From: Gammaproteobacteria bacterium
Lineage (GTDB): Bacteria; Pseudomonadota; Gammaproteobacteria; Ga0077536
Assembly (NCBI GenBank): GCA_020849475.1
Contig: JADLGE010000011.1
Span: 1 to 50,015 of the forward strand
Direction of reading: 5' to 3'
Length of the DNA: 50,015 nucleotides
Shown: piece after piece, positions 1 to 9,194 of the stretch
Position numbering within the stretch: position 1 is the stretch's first letter
Layout: every line of letters begins with the position of its first letter
Notes under the pieces: model-generated
What the model was told of the DNA's origin: nothing
Databases searched by the model: none
Seen by the model: only the letters and a program-made list of their open reading frames with translations
Made by a program: the position numbers and the translations under genes

Positions 1-312
1 GCCCAGGTGCAGCGTGGTGAATTGGCGGCCGAGGACATCACGCCCGAACACATCGAGGCGCGTCTCGCGCTGGCCGACCTGCCCAACCCCGATCTCTTCA
101 TTCGTTCCGGCGGCGAGCAGCGCATCAGCAATTACCTGCTGTGGCAGCTCGCCTATACCGAGCTCCACTTCACCGAGTGTCTGTGGCCGGATTTCGACAC
201 CGAGGAATTCGAGCGCGCACTCAAGAGTTACACCACCCGCCAGCGGCGCTTTGGCATGACCGGCGAACAGGTCAGTGGTGAGCTCGACGCCGTGGTTTCC
301 AGCGCCGAATGA
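1..312 (+). CDS. uppS: Isoprenyl (undecaprenyl) diphosphate synthase, C-terminal part
   Basis: The reading frame is open from base 1, so the gene starts upstream of the window; the last 103 codons are seen, ending at a TGA at 310-312. The family makes undecaprenyl diphosphate, the lipid carrier for peptidoglycan and O-antigen, by cis-condensation of isopentenyl diphosphate in the cytoplasm. The visible part holds the conserved C-terminal stretch with [16 protein letters not shown] followed by a Y-E/Y-T-E-L-x-F and W-P-D-F block, which is typical of UppS. It is followed 46 bases later by cdsA, the usual neighbour in gamma- and betaproteobacteria. Assignment is firm despite truncation. Confidence 0.95.
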   Translation, partial: AQVQRGELAAEDITPEHIEARLALADLPNPDLFIRSGGEQRISNYLLWQLAYTELHFTECLWPDFDTEEFERALKSYTTRQRRFGMTGEQVSGELDAVVSSAE

Positions 313-358
313 TGCCCGTCGCCACTTGCGGGCGCCGCGCTGCCGTGGTTGCTCGCAC

Positions 359-1177
359 GTGTCGAACCTAGTTGCCCGCATCGTCACCGCCGTGCTGCTG
401 GGCGGCGCGGTGGTCTACGGTGCGCTGCATCTGCCGCTGCTGGTGATGGGCGGCGCGTTTGCCCTGATCCTGTTCGGCGCGGCGCTGGAATGGGCGGCGT
501 TGGCCGGCTTCCGTTCGCTCGCGGCGCGCCTTGGCTACGCACTCTTGACGGTCGGGCTCGCGCTGATCGCCGTGTTCACGCTGCGCGGCACCGGGCAGCC
601 CTTGTCAGGCCTGCTGCTCGCGGGCTGCCTGTGGTGGTGCGTGGCGTCGGTCTGGATTGTCCATTACCAGTTACGCGAGTCCCCCAAGCCAGGAGACCGC
701 ATGCCGCTGGCGGTGATGGGCTGGTTTGCGCTGGTGCCGGCCCTGGTGGCCTTGCTCACCCTGCTCGAGCGCGGGCCGCCGTTGTTATTGGCCTTGTTCG
801 CGCTGGTGTGGGGCGCGGATGTCTTCGCCTATTTCGGCGGCAAGACTTTTGGCAAGCGCCGCCTCGCGAGCCGCGTCAGTCCTGGCAAGACCTGGGAAGG
901 TCTGTTGTCGGCAATGCTCGGCACGCAGCTGCTGGCGTTCGCCGGCGCCGGCCTGCTGGCGTCACAGCCAGTGTCCGCAGTGCTGGCGCTGGCAGCGGTG
1001 ACCTTGCTGGCGTCGGTGGTCGGCGATTTGACCGAAAGCCTGCTCAAGCGGCTGCGCGGGGTGAAAGACAGCGGCGCGCTGCTGCCCGGCCACGGCGGCC
1101 TGCTTGATCGCATCGACAGTCTGCTGGCCGCCGCGCCAGTATTCACTCTGGGACTCATCCTGATGGAGCAACCATGA
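359..1177 (+). CDS. cdsA: Phosphatidate cytidylyltransferase (CDP-diglyceride synthase)
   Basis: CdsA makes CDP-diacylglycerol from phosphatidate and CTP in the inner membrane, the branch point of phospholipid synthesis. The 272-residue product is strongly hydrophobic with about seven to eight membrane segments and carries the C-terminal family signature (SPGKTWEG, then [16 protein letters not shown] and [12 protein letters not shown]). I chose the GTG at 359 because it gives the usual N-terminus ([11 protein letters not shown]) directly before the first membrane helix; an upstream ATG at 275 would add 28 non-hydrophobic residues and overlap uppS. The stop overlaps the dxr start as ATGA, suggesting coupled translation. 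Confidence 0.95.
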   Translation: MSNLVARIVTAVLLGGAVVYGALHLPLLVMGGAFALILFGAALEWAALAGFRSLAARLGYALLTVGLALIAVFTLRGTGQPLSGLLLAGCLWWCVASVWIVHYQLRESPKPGDRMPLAVMGWFALVPALVALLTLLERGPPLLLALFALVWGADVFAYFGGKTFGKRRLASRVSPGKTWEGLLSAMLGTQLLAFAGAGLLASQPVSAVLALAAVTLLASVVGDLTESLLKRLRGVKDSGALLPGHGGLLDRIDSLLAAAPVFTLGLILMEQP

Positions 1178-2358
1178 CCACTGCGGTGACCATACTGGGT
1201 TCGACCGGCACCATCGGCGTCAACACACTCGACGTCATCGCCCGGCATCCTGAACGTTTTTCCGTTTTCGCACTCTCTGCCAATACCAATGTCGAGGGAC
1301 TGTTCGCGCAGTGCCAGACCTGGGATCCGCCCTACGCTGTGATGGTCGACGAGCAGGCCGCCAGTCAGCTCGCGAGCCGCTGTCGCGCGGCGGGACTCGA
1401 GACCGAGGTGTTGGCCGGTCACGCGGCGCTCTCCACCGTGTCGGCCCATGCCAAGGTCGATTACGTGATGGCCGGCATCGTCGGCGCCGCCGGCCTGCTG
1501 CCCAACCTGGCGGCGGCGCGCGCCGGCAAGCGCGTGATGCTGGCCAACAAGGAATCGCTGGTGATGTCCGGGCAGCTGTTCATGGACGCGGTGCGCGAAA
1601 GTAATGCCGAGTTGCTGCCGATTGATAGCGAACACAATGCGGTGTTCCAGTGTCTGCCGGCGCAGTTCGGTGACGGACTGCCGCGGGTTGGCGTGGAGCG
1701 CATCCTGCTGACAGCCTCCGGCGGGCCGTTCCGCTCGTGGCCGATAGAACAGCTGCAGGGCGTCACGCCGTCACAGGCCTGCGCCCATCCCAATTGGGTG
1801 ATGGGGCGCAAAATCTCGGTGGACTCGGCGACCATGATGAACAAAGGCCTGGAAGTGATTGAAGCCTGTTGGCTATTCGGTACCACGCCGGCACAGATCG
1901 AAGTGGTCATCCATCCGCAGAGCGTGATTCATTCAATGGTGCAATACGTGGATGGTTCTGTGCTGGCCCAACTCGGCAACCCGGACATGCGCACGCCTAT
2001 CGCCTATGCCTTGGCCTGGCCGGAGCGCTGTGCCGCCGGCGTTGAACGGCTCGACCTGTTCAGCGTGCGCCATCTCGATTTCGAAGAACCCGACTACGAC
2101 CGTTTCCCGTGTCTGCGCCTGGCGCGCGACGCCATGACGGTGGGCGGCACCGCGCCCGCCATCCTCAACGCGGCCAACGAAGTCGCGGTGGCGGCGTTCC
2201 TGGACGAGCAGATTGCCTTCACCGCCATTCCGCGCCTGGTGGGCCACGCACTGGACCAGGTCACGGCGCGGGCGGCGGTCGATCTCGAAACCATATTGGC
2301 CGATGACCAGGGCGCGCGCGAGTGCGTGCAGCGCGCGCTCGCCGAAGGAGCGCATTAA
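1174..2358 (+). CDS. dxr: 1-deoxy-D-xylulose 5-phosphate reductoisomerase
   Basis: Dxr (IspC) converts DXP to 2-C-methylerythritol 4-phosphate with NADPH, the committed step of the MEP isoprenoid pathway. The 394-residue protein is full length for the family. Visible motifs are the NADPH-binding GSTGTIG at residues 9-15, ANKESLV, the metal- and substrate-binding [17 protein letters not shown] and [21 protein letters not shown]. It overlaps cdsA by four bases (ATGA) and its TAA shares one base with the rseP ATG. Its place between cdsA and rseP is conserved in many gammaproteobacteria. Confidence 0.97.
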   Translation: MTTAVTILGSTGTIGVNTLDVIARHPERFSVFALSANTNVEGLFAQCQTWDPPYAVMVDEQAASQLASRCRAAGLETEVLAGHAALSTVSAHAKVDYVMAGIVGAAGLLPNLAAARAGKRVMLANKESLVMSGQLFMDAVRESNAELLPIDSEHNAVFQCLPAQFGDGLPRVGVERILLTASGGPFRSWPIEQLQGVTPSQACAHPNWVMGRKISVDSATMMNKGLEVIEACWLFGTTPAQIEVVIHPQSVIHSMVQYVDGSVLAQLGNPDMRTPIAYALAWPERCAAGVERLDLFSVRHLDFEEPDYDRFPCLRLARDAMTVGGTAPAILNAANEVAVAAFLDEQIAFTAIPRLVGHALDQVTARAAVDLETILADDQGARECVQRALAEGAH

Positions 2359-3713
2359 TGGAGTTGCTCAAGACCCTGCTGTCTTTCGCGCTGGCGCTGG
2401 GCATCCTGGTCACCGCCCACGAGTTCGGCCACTACTGGGTGGCGAAGCGTCTGGGCGTGAAGATTCTGCGTTTCTGCATCGGCTTCGGGCGGCCATGGCT
2501 ATCGTGGCGCTCGGGAGAAACCGATTTCGCGCTGGCCCTGATCCCGCTCGGCGGCTACGTGAAGATGCTCGATGAACGCGAAGGGGAGGTGGCCGAACAC
2601 GAGCTGCACCGCGCCTTCAACCGCAAACCGCTGGCCACCCGTATCGCGGTGGTGGCGGCCGGTCCGCTGGCCAACTTCCTGTTCGCCATCCTCGCCTACT
2701 GGGCGATGTTGATGATCGGGGTGACCGGGCCGCGTCCCATCATTGGCACCGTCGACCTGGATTCCATCGCCTCGCGCGCTGGCCTCGCCCGCGGCCAGGA
2801 GATCATCGAAGTGGACGGCGAGCAGGCCCAGACCTGGGACGGCGTATTCCGACGGGCGCTGGACGGCATTCTTGACCAGCGCGCACTGCGCCTCGCGGTG
2901 CGCGACGGCGACGGGGCGGTCAAGAATGTCATGCTCGACGTCAGCAAGCTGTCGGTCGATGACCTTGGCGCCGGCGATTTCTTCAAGACCTTGGGCCTCG
3001 CCCCTGATGTGCCGCTGATCCCGCCGGTCATCGCCCACGTGACCGTCGACGGTGCGGCCGCGGCGGCCGGCATCAAGGACGGGGACCGGGTGATCTCCGC
3101 CAACGGCGAGCCAGTGGCGAGCTGGGGTAACTGGGTGGATGTCATCCGTCAGCACCCCGAGCAAGCGCTGACGGTGGTGGTGCAGCGTGGCTCACAGCAG
3201 CTCACCCTGACCGTGACGCCAGCTCTGATCAAGGAAGACGGCAAGACTTTTGGCCGCATCGGCGCCGAACCCCTGGTGCCCAAGCAGGTCGACGACATCC
3301 CCATGGGCATCGAGCGTTACGGGCCGGCAGCGGCCTTCACGGGCGCGGTCGATCGCACCGTCGGCATGAGTCTCACGACCCTGAAGTTTCTCGGCAAGAT
3401 GGTGGTCGGCGAGGCCTCTGTGCGCAATCTCAGTGGCCCGATCAGCATTGCGCAGTACGCAGGTGCGTCGGCCAAGCTCGGTGTCGCGCGCTTCCTCGAA
3501 TTCCTAGCCCTAGTGAGTGTGAGCCTCGGAGTACTCAACCTATTGCCCATTCCGATTCTCGATGGCGGACACTTGCTTTATTACCTGATAGAATTCGTGA
3601 CGCGCCGACCGGTGTCTGAACATCTGCAGTCGTGGGGACAGCAGCTCGGTCTGGTGGTGTTGTTGAGCCTCATGGGGCTGGCCGTCTACAACGACATCCT
3701 GCGTATTTTGTGA
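2358..3713 (+). CDS. rseP: RIP metalloprotease RseP (site-2 protease)
   Basis: RseP is an inner-membrane zinc protease that cleaves the anti-sigma factor RseA and remnant signal peptides. The 451-residue product has the zinc motif HEFGH at residues 21-25 in the first membrane helix, two periplasmic PDZ domains in the middle, and the second catalytic motif LDGG in the C-terminal membrane region (LPIPILDGGHLLYY). The ATG at 2358 was chosen because a GAAGGAG ribosome-binding site lies at 2344-2350 and gives the canonical N-terminus; an earlier in-frame start would add 12 arginine-rich residues inside dxr. The next gene is bamA, as in Escherichia coli. Confidence 0.96.
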   Translation: MELLKTLLSFALALGILVTAHEFGHYWVAKRLGVKILRFCIGFGRPWLSWRSGETDFALALIPLGGYVKMLDEREGEVAEHELHRAFNRKPLATRIAVVAAGPLANFLFAILAYWAMLMIGVTGPRPIIGTVDLDSIASRAGLARGQEIIEVDGEQAQTWDGVFRRALDGILDQRALRLAVRDGDGAVKNVMLDVSKLSVDDLGAGDFFKTLGLAPDVPLIPPVIAHVTVDGAAAAAGIKDGDRVISANGEPVASWGNWVDVIRQHPEQALTVVVQRGSQQLTLTVTPALIKEDGKTFGRIGAEPLVPKQVDDIPMGIERYGPAAAFTGAVDRTVGMSLTTLKFLGKMVVGEASVRNLSGPISIAQYAGASAKLGVARFLEFLALVSVSLGVLNLLPIPILDGGHLLYYLIEFVTRRPVSEHLQSWGQQLGLVVLLSLMGLAVYNDILRIL

Positions 3714-3754
3714 ACGCTGGTGACGGAACCACCCAATAATAAATAAACATATTT

Positions 3755-6046
3755 ATGTCGAAAGCCTTTAAAGCGGGCTGGATGTGCGGTCTGACGATGT
3801 TGTGCGCGGTGGGTACCGCCAGCGCGGAATCATTCGTCGTCGACGATATCCGGGTCGAAGGTCTGGACCGGATATCCCCCGGTGCCATCTTCAACTACCT
3901 CCCCATCAGCGTCGGCGATTCGGTCGATGACAAGCGTTCGCGAGACGCGGTCAGGGCGCTGTTCAAGACTGGCCTGTTCAAGGACGTCCGCCTCGAACGC
4001 GATGGCGACGTGCTGGTGGTCATCGTGCAGGAGCGCGAGACCATTTCCGACATCACCTTTGAAGGCAACAAAGCCATCAAGACCGAGGATCTGACCAAGG
4101 GCTTGAAGGATGTCGGTTTCGCCAAGGGCGAAGTTTTCAACGAGTCCAAACTCGACAAAGTGCTGCAGGAACTCAAGCGCCAGTACTTTGCCAATGGCAA
4201 GTACGGCGTGCGTATCGAGCACGAAGTCATCCCGGTGGACGACAAGACCGTCGAAGTGGCCTTCACCATCTCCGAAGGCGAAGCGGCGCGTATCAAGCAA
4301 ATCAACATCATCGGCAACGAAGCGTTTACCGACGAGCAGATTCGCGACAACTTCAAGCTCAACACGCCGACCTGGATCTCTTGGTTTACCAAGGACGACC
4401 AGTATTCGAAGCAGAAGCTGTCGGGCGATCTTGAAATCCTGCGCTCCCTTTACCAGGACAACGGCTACCTGAATTTCAGCGTCGATTCCACCCAGGTTTC
4501 GATCACCCCCGACAAGAAAGACGTCTACCTCACCATCAATGTCACCGAAGGCGACAAGTTCGTGGTGGGTGACGTCAAGCTGGCCGGCACGCTCATCGTC
4601 AAGCCCGACGACCTATTCAAGTTCGTCATCACGCGCAAAGGCATGACCTTCTCGCGTAAAGACCTGACCGCCACCAGCAAACTCATCACCGACCGTCTGG
4701 GCGACGAAGGCTATGCCTTCGCCAACGTCAATGCCATCCCGGAAATCGACGCCAAGAGCCGCGTGGCTGGCATCACGTACTTTGTCGACCCGGGCCAGCG
4801 CGTCTACGTGCGGCGCGTCAATTTCTTTGGCAACGCCAAGACCCGCGACGAAGTGCTGCGCCGTGAAATGCGCCAGCTGGAAGGCGGCTGGATTTCAACC
4901 GCCAAGGTGGAACGCTCCAAGACCCGCCTGCGACGTCTGGGCTTCTTTGAAGACGTCAACGTCGAGACGCCGGCAGTCGCCGGCTCGACCGACCAGGTCG
5001 ATGTGAATTTCACGGTCAAGGAACGTCCGTCCGGCAATCTCATGCTCGGCCTCGGTTTTTCGCAGTCCGCCGGTATCATCTTCAATACCAACGTTCAGCA
5101 GGATAACTTCCTTGGCAGCGGCAAGAGCGTCAGCTTTGCGTTTGCCAACAGTGAGATCAATCAGGTCTTCCGCGTCGGGTACATGAATCCCTACTGGACC
5201 GTCGATGGCGTCGCGCGTGGTTTCGACTTCACCTATCAGAAGACCGATGCCGGCAACACCAACATCATTCGGTACAACACCAAGACGCTGTCGGGTGGCA
5301 TGAATTTCGGTGTGCCGATCACCGAGTACCATTTCATCAACGCCGGTCTGTCTTACGAATCGACCGAGATCAACACCAATCCGTTGTTCCTCGACCCGAT
5401 CATTTTCGATTTCCTGCGGCGTGAAGGTAATTCTTACAATCTGATCCGCTTTTCCACGGCCTTCACCTACGACACGCGCAATTCGGCGATCTTCCCGGAC
5501 CGCGGCACCTTGCAGCGCATCCGCGGCGAAATCACCGTGCCCGGCGCCGACCTGACGTACTACAAGCTCAATCTCGAATCGCGCTGGTACATGCCGCTGG
5601 CGCGGAATTACATCCTTATGCTGCGCGGTGAAATGGGCTATGGCGGCGCTTACGGCAGTACAACTGAACTGCCGTTCTTCGAGAATTTCTACGCTGGTGG
5701 TCCGCGCACGGTGCGTGGTTACGAAGAAAACTCGCTCGGTCCGCAAGACATCTTCGACCGCGCCCTGGGCGGTAACGTCGAGGTGGTCGGTGGCGCCGAA
5801 GTCATCATTCCCGTGCCGTTCCTGGCCGAGTTCAAGTCGGTCCGACTCTCGACCTTCTTCGATGCCGGTAACGTGTGGTCCGCTGACCAGCATGTGCGCC
5901 TGGCTGACGTGCGCATGTCAGCCGGTCTGTCGGGTATCTGGATGTCGCCTTTCGGTCTGTTGTCGATCAGCGTGGCGCAGCCATTCCGCGACCGGCCCGA
6001 AGATCAGATCCAGCGCTTCCAGTTCAATTTCGGCACGCAGTTCTGA
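3755..6046 (+). CDS. bamA: Outer membrane protein assembly factor BamA
   Basis: BamA is the essential outer-membrane barrel that inserts other beta-barrel proteins. The 763-residue product begins with a signal peptide cleaved after TASA, then five POTRA domains (about residues 25-420) and a C-terminal 16-strand barrel ending in phenylalanine (FNFGTQF), the usual barrel signature. The VRGY motif of the barrel lid loop is visible in the segment GGPRTVRGYEEN. The start has no clear Shine-Dalgarno sequence: the 30 bases before the ATG are A/T-rich, unlike the surrounding DNA. Length and order match the family. Confidence 0.97.
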   Translation: MSKAFKAGWMCGLTMLCAVGTASAESFVVDDIRVEGLDRISPGAIFNYLPISVGDSVDDKRSRDAVRALFKTGLFKDVRLERDGDVLVVIVQERETISDITFEGNKAIKTEDLTKGLKDVGFAKGEVFNESKLDKVLQELKRQYFANGKYGVRIEHEVIPVDDKTVEVAFTISEGEAARIKQINIIGNEAFTDEQIRDNFKLNTPTWISWFTKDDQYSKQKLSGDLEILRSLYQDNGYLNFSVDSTQVSITPDKKDVYLTINVTEGDKFVVGDVKLAGTLIVKPDDLFKFVITRKGMTFSRKDLTATSKLITDRLGDEGYAFANVNAIPEIDAKSRVAGITYFVDPGQRVYVRRVNFFGNAKTRDEVLRREMRQLEGGWISTAKVERSKTRLRRLGFFEDVNVETPAVAGSTDQVDVNFTVKERPSGNLMLGLGFSQSAGIIFNTNVQQDNFLGSGKSVSFAFANSEINQVFRVGYMNPYWTVDGVARGFDFTYQKTDAGNTNIIRYNTKTLSGGMNFGVPITEYHFINAGLSYESTEINTNPLFLDPIIFDFLRREGNSYNLIRFSTAFTYDTRNSAIFPDRGTLQRIRGEITVPGADLTYYKLNLESRWYMPLARNYILMLRGEMGYGGAYGSTTELPFFENFYAGGPRTVRGYEENSLGPQDIFDRALGGNVEVVGGAEVIIPVPFLAEFKSVRLSTFFDAGNVWSADQHVRLADVRMSAGLSGIWMSPFGLLSISVAQPFRDRPEDQIQRFQFNFGTQF

Positions 6047-6286
6047 TTTTCTGGCGTCTGGAAAGATCCGGGGGTGGGTTACATAATGGCCGGATTGGCG
6101 CCACGAGGGCGCAGGGGAAATCCCGGATTGACCATGCACCCACTGCCGATTGCGCATCGGCGTGGACGCCTGATTTCGCTGGTTCCATGGCCGCCATCCC
6201 TGCGGCCAGGAGCGAGTGTCGCAACCCGCACGGTCAACGGCGCCGTGCAAGTCTGAAAATTATCCTAAACGCACTGGAGTACTGCT
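6047..6286. other. Intergenic region bamA-skp
   Basis: A 240-base gap in an otherwise compact block. I see no convincing gene: a 60-codon open frame at 6074-6256 has no domain and an arginine/proline-rich composition typical of chance frames in high-GC DNA. No clean terminator with a U tract or well-spaced promoter could be picked. It may hold a separate promoter for skp and the lipid A genes. Confidence 0.5.
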
Positions 6287-6808
6287 TTGAGAATTCTTGA
6301 TCGATTTTCCGTTGTCGTCCTGTTGTCCACCGCCCTGTCGTTCTCCGCGGCACAAGCGGCTGACTACAAGATTGGTGTGGTCAACGCCCCGCGCGTGCTT
6401 GAGGCTGCGCCCCAGGCCGAGGTGGCGCGCGTCAAGCTCGAAAAAGAGTTTGCGGCACGTGATCAGAAGCTGGTCGCTGCGCAGAAGGAACTGAAGGGCC
6501 TCGAGGATCGCATGCAGAAGGATGGCGCGATCATGAGCGAGACCGAGCGTAGCCGCGTTGAGCGCGATGTCATGGCCAAGCGTCGTGACCTCAAGCGCGA
6601 CACCCAGGAGTTCCAGGAAGACGTCAATTTCCGCCGCAACGAGGAAATGGCCATCATCCAGCAGCAGATTGGCGAAGCGATCGTCGCGCTGTCCAAGGAA
6701 CAGGGTTTCGACATGGTGCTTGGCACCGGCGTGGTGTTCGCCAGCGAGAAGGTCGATATCACCGACCAGGTCATCGCCCGTTTGAAGAAGGGCGGCGCGG
6801 CCAAGTAA
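6287..6808 (+). CDS. skp: Periplasmic chaperone Skp (OmpH family)
   Basis: Skp binds unfolded outer-membrane proteins in the periplasm and hands them to the BAM complex. The 173-residue product has a signal peptide (about 24 residues, ending AAQA) followed by DYKIGVVNAPRVLEAAP, the family's first strand, and then a long charged helical arm rich in Lys, Glu and Arg. The start is a TTG at 6287 preceded by GGAG at 6276-6279, seven bases upstream. It sits between bamA and lpxD as in enteric bacteria. Length matches the family (about 160-170 residues). Confidence 0.93.
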   Translation: MRILDRFSVVVLLSTALSFSAAQAADYKIGVVNAPRVLEAAPQAEVARVKLEKEFAARDQKLVAAQKELKGLEDRMQKDGAIMSETERSRVERDVMAKRRDLKRDTQEFQEDVNFRRNEEMAIIQQQIGEAIVALSKEQGFDMVLGTGVVFASEKVDITDQVIARLKKGGAAK

Positions 6809-6920
6809 GTAACGCTAGGGGCCGTGCCTGCGGGCCGACTGTGTCGCCACAGGCGGCGCAGTGCAGCGGTCTGCATGCAGCCAACGGCCCCGACTGCTCG
6901 CCCGAAGCGGCGCGCATAGC

Positions 6921-7865
6921 GTGAGTCTCCGCTTGAGTGTATTGGTGGCGCGCCTGGGGGCGCGTCTCGAAAACGCCGCGGAGGATGTGCTGCTGACCAA
7001 CCTGGCGGCCCCGGATGGTGCCGGTGCGCAGGAGTTGACGTTTGCTTCTGTTGTCGGTGCGCGCGTTGCTGCAACGGGCGGCGCGGTGCTGGTCGGCGAA
7101 GCCGGCAGTTGGCGCAACGCGGTCGTTGTCGACGATGTAATGCTTGCGTGCGCACGGGTGTGCGCATGGTTGCCGCCACGACGTAAGCACGCGGCGCGGC
7201 GAACGCGTTCCACCGCGCTCGCCGCATCAGCGCGAATTTCGGGCAGCGCGCACATCGGCGCTGGCGTCGAAATCGGTGACGGCACGGTGGTCGAAAGTGG
7301 CGTCTATCTTGATGACGGCGTGACCATCGGTGCGCATTGCCATCTCGAAGCCGGCAGCGACATTCGTGGTGAAGCGGTGCTTGGCAATCGCGTGCGTATC
7401 GGCGCTGGCACCTGCATTGGCGGCAATGGCTTTGCCTACGTGCGGGACGGCATGAACTGGTGCGCGATGCCGAGCTTCGGCAGCGTTTTGATTGGCGACG
7501 ACGTCGAGGTATTGGCACAGGCCGTGATACACGCCGGTGTGCTCGGCGACACGGTGGTGGCAGCGGGCTGCATACTCGACAGCCAAGTGCTGATCGGACA
7601 TGATTCGATGATAGGCGCGCATAGCGCTATCGCCGGCCAAACGGCGGTGGCCGGCGCGGCCCGCATCGGTCGCGGCTGCCGCATCGGCGGCAAGGTCGGC
7701 ATCAGTGAGGGTGTAGAAATCGCCGATGGCGTGACGGTGACAGCGATGAGCATGGTCACTCGCTCGATAGTTACGGCAGGCGCACGTTATTCGTCCGGCT
7801 GGCCTGCCGAAGCAAGCGCGAACTGGTGGCGACGCGTAGCGAATTTCCGTCGTTCGCGTGAATGA
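6921..7865 (+). CDS. lpxD: UDP-3-O-acylglucosamine N-acyltransferase, divergent
   Basis: LpxD adds the second hydroxyacyl chain (on nitrogen) in lipid A synthesis, from acyl-ACP. The 314-residue product has a weak N-terminal uridine-binding domain and a left-handed beta-helix of hexapeptide repeats (about residues 105-285), then YSSGWP and a helical C-terminus. The catalytic histidine is probably His227 (LIGHDS). The usual T-x-D-R-G-A-L block reads AVIHAGVLGDT, and the second conserved histidine of characterised LpxD aligns by eye with Gly264. GTG 6921 is chosen as start because it begins the family-like N-terminus. The ATG of the downstream frame overlaps its TGA. Confidence 0.85.
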   Translation: MSLRLSVLVARLGARLENAAEDVLLTNLAAPDGAGAQELTFASVVGARVAATGGAVLVGEAGSWRNAVVVDDVMLACARVCAWLPPRRKHAARRTRSTALAASARISGSAHIGAGVEIGDGTVVESGVYLDDGVTIGAHCHLEAGSDIRGEAVLGNRVRIGAGTCIGGNGFAYVRDGMNWCAMPSFGSVLIGDDVEVLAQAVIHAGVLGDTVVAAGCILDSQVLIGHDSMIGAHSAIAGQTAVAGAARIGRGCRIGGKVGISEGVEIADGVTVTAMSMVTRSIVTAGARYSSGWPAEASANWWRRVANFRRSRE

Positions 7866-7945
7866 CGCTTGATGCAATTCGCAATGATAAACAGACAAGA
7901 ATCAGGTCCGAACGGGCCGCGGGGTGGTGCGTAGTGGCAGGTGGT

Positions 7946-8395
7946 ATGGAAGATCTGGGCATTGCAAAAATCTTGCAGACGATGCCGCATCGCTACCCCT
8001 TTCTGCTGATCGACAGAATCATCGAATACACGCCGTTTCAGTCCATCAAGGCGCTAAAGAACGTTTCGATCAACGAGCCCTTTTTCCTCGGACACTTCCC
8101 CGGCCACCCGATCATGCCGGGCGTGCTGATTCTCGAATCGATGGCGCAGGCCACCGGCATGCTCGCGTTTTATTCCAATCAGGCGCGCAGCGAGGAAGGC
8201 AATGTGTACTACCTGGTGGGCGTGGACAAGGCGCGTTTCAAGCGCCCGGTCACGGCCGGTGACCAGCTTATTCTGCGCGCGGACCTCAAGCGTCAGCTCA
8301 AGGGTATCTACCGCTTCGAAGCCACCGCCGAAGTCGATGGCGTGGTGGTGGCCAGCGCCGAATTCATGACCACCGAGCGGGCCGCCGACAGTTGA
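7946..8395 (+). CDS. fabZ: 3-hydroxyacyl-ACP dehydratase FabZ
   Basis: FabZ dehydrates 3-hydroxyacyl-ACP in fatty acid elongation and competes with LpxA for hydroxymyristoyl-ACP. The 149-residue hot-dog protein has [11 protein letters not shown], the catalytic His50 in [12 protein letters not shown] and Glu64 in [11 protein letters not shown] chose the ATG at 7946 (AGGTGG just upstream) since it matches family length. An ATG at 7862 that overlaps the lpxD stop as ATGA would add 28 atypical residues, but such coupling is common in this block, so the longer form cannot be excluded. Its TGA overlaps the TTG of lpxA. Confidence 0.95.
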   Translation: MEDLGIAKILQTMPHRYPFLLIDRIIEYTPFQSIKALKNVSINEPFFLGHFPGHPIMPGVLILESMAQATGMLAFYSNQARSEEGNVYYLVGVDKARFKRPVTAGDQLILRADLKRQLKGIYRFEATAEVDGVVVASAEFMTTERAADS

Positions 8396-9165
8396 TCGAC
8401 CCGAGCGCCAAGGTCGACGCGTCCGCGAAACTCGCCGCCGACGTTGAAGTCGGTCCCTGGACTTACATCGGGCCCGGCGTAGAGATCGGCGCGGGTACGC
8501 GCATCGGCAGCCATTGCATCATCAAAGGGCCGACGCGCATCGGCCGCAATAACCGCGTGTTCTCGTTCTGCTCCATCGGTGATGACCCGCAGGACAAGAA
8601 ATTCTCCGGGGTTGGCGAATCGCGGCTCGAGATCGGCGACGGCAACACCATGCGCGAATACTGCAGCATCAATCGCGGCACGCCGCAGGGCGGGGGCGTG
8701 ACCCGGCTCGGCGATGACAACTGGCTGATGGCCTATTGTCATATCGCACACGACTGTAAAGTCGGCAATCACACAGTGTTCGCCAACAACGCGACCCTGG
8801 CCGGCCATGTCGAGATACACGATTTCGTCATTCTCGGTGGCTTCACCGGGGTGCACCAGTTCTGCCGCATGGGCGAGAGCAGTTTCTCGGCGATCGCCGC
8901 AGCGGTGGTGCGCGATGTGCCGCCCTACGTGATTGTCGATGGCAACCAGGCGGCACCGCGCAGCATCAACCGCGAAGGCTTGAAGCGGCGCGGTTTCAGT
9001 CCTGAATCCATTGCCGCGCTCAAGCGCGCCTACCGCGCGCTGTATCGTCAGGGCAATTCCCTTGAAGACGCACTCAAGTTGCTCGATGCCGAAAGTGCGG
9101 CGTTTCCCGAAGTCGCGCGCCTGCTCGATTTCGTCCGCAACTCGGTGCGCGGCATCGTACGCTGA
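8392..9165 (+). CDS. lpxA: Acyl-ACP--UDP-N-acetylglucosamine O-acyltransferase
   Basis: LpxA catalyses the first step of lipid A synthesis, moving a hydroxyacyl chain from ACP to the 3-OH of UDP-GlcNAc. The 257-residue product is a left-handed beta-helix of hexapeptide repeats. The catalytic base is His120 in CHIAHDC, followed by ANNATLAGHV and GVHQFCRMG, then the helical C-terminal region. The start is TTG at 8392, overlapping the fabZ stop by four bases; this start gives the canonical [13 protein letters not shown] opening. Length is close to the 262 residues of E. coli LpxA. Confidence 0.96.
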   Translation: MIDPSAKVDASAKLAADVEVGPWTYIGPGVEIGAGTRIGSHCIIKGPTRIGRNNRVFSFCSIGDDPQDKKFSGVGESRLEIGDGNTMREYCSINRGTPQGGGVTRLGDDNWLMAYCHIAHDCKVGNHTVFANNATLAGHVEIHDFVILGGFTGVHQFCRMGESSFSAIAAAVVRDVPPYVIVDGNQAAPRSINREGLKRRGFSPESIAALKRAYRALYRQGNSLEDALKLLDAESAAFPEVARLLDFVRNSVRGIVR

Positions 9166-9194
9166 GCCCGTGACGCCGCGGGTCTAGTGGGCGC

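Noticed and set aside
3721..3755. Sigma-E type promoter before bamA (GGAACC)
   Set aside because: Only the minus-35-like part is seen; no suitable minus-10 at 15-17 bases.
4895..5893. 332-codon minus-strand frame opposite bamA
   Set aside because: No domain; composition typical of antisense frames. bamA is certain on the plus strand.
6074..6256. 60-codon frame between bamA and skp
   Set aside because: No family pattern, no ribosome site, Pro/Arg-rich chance composition.
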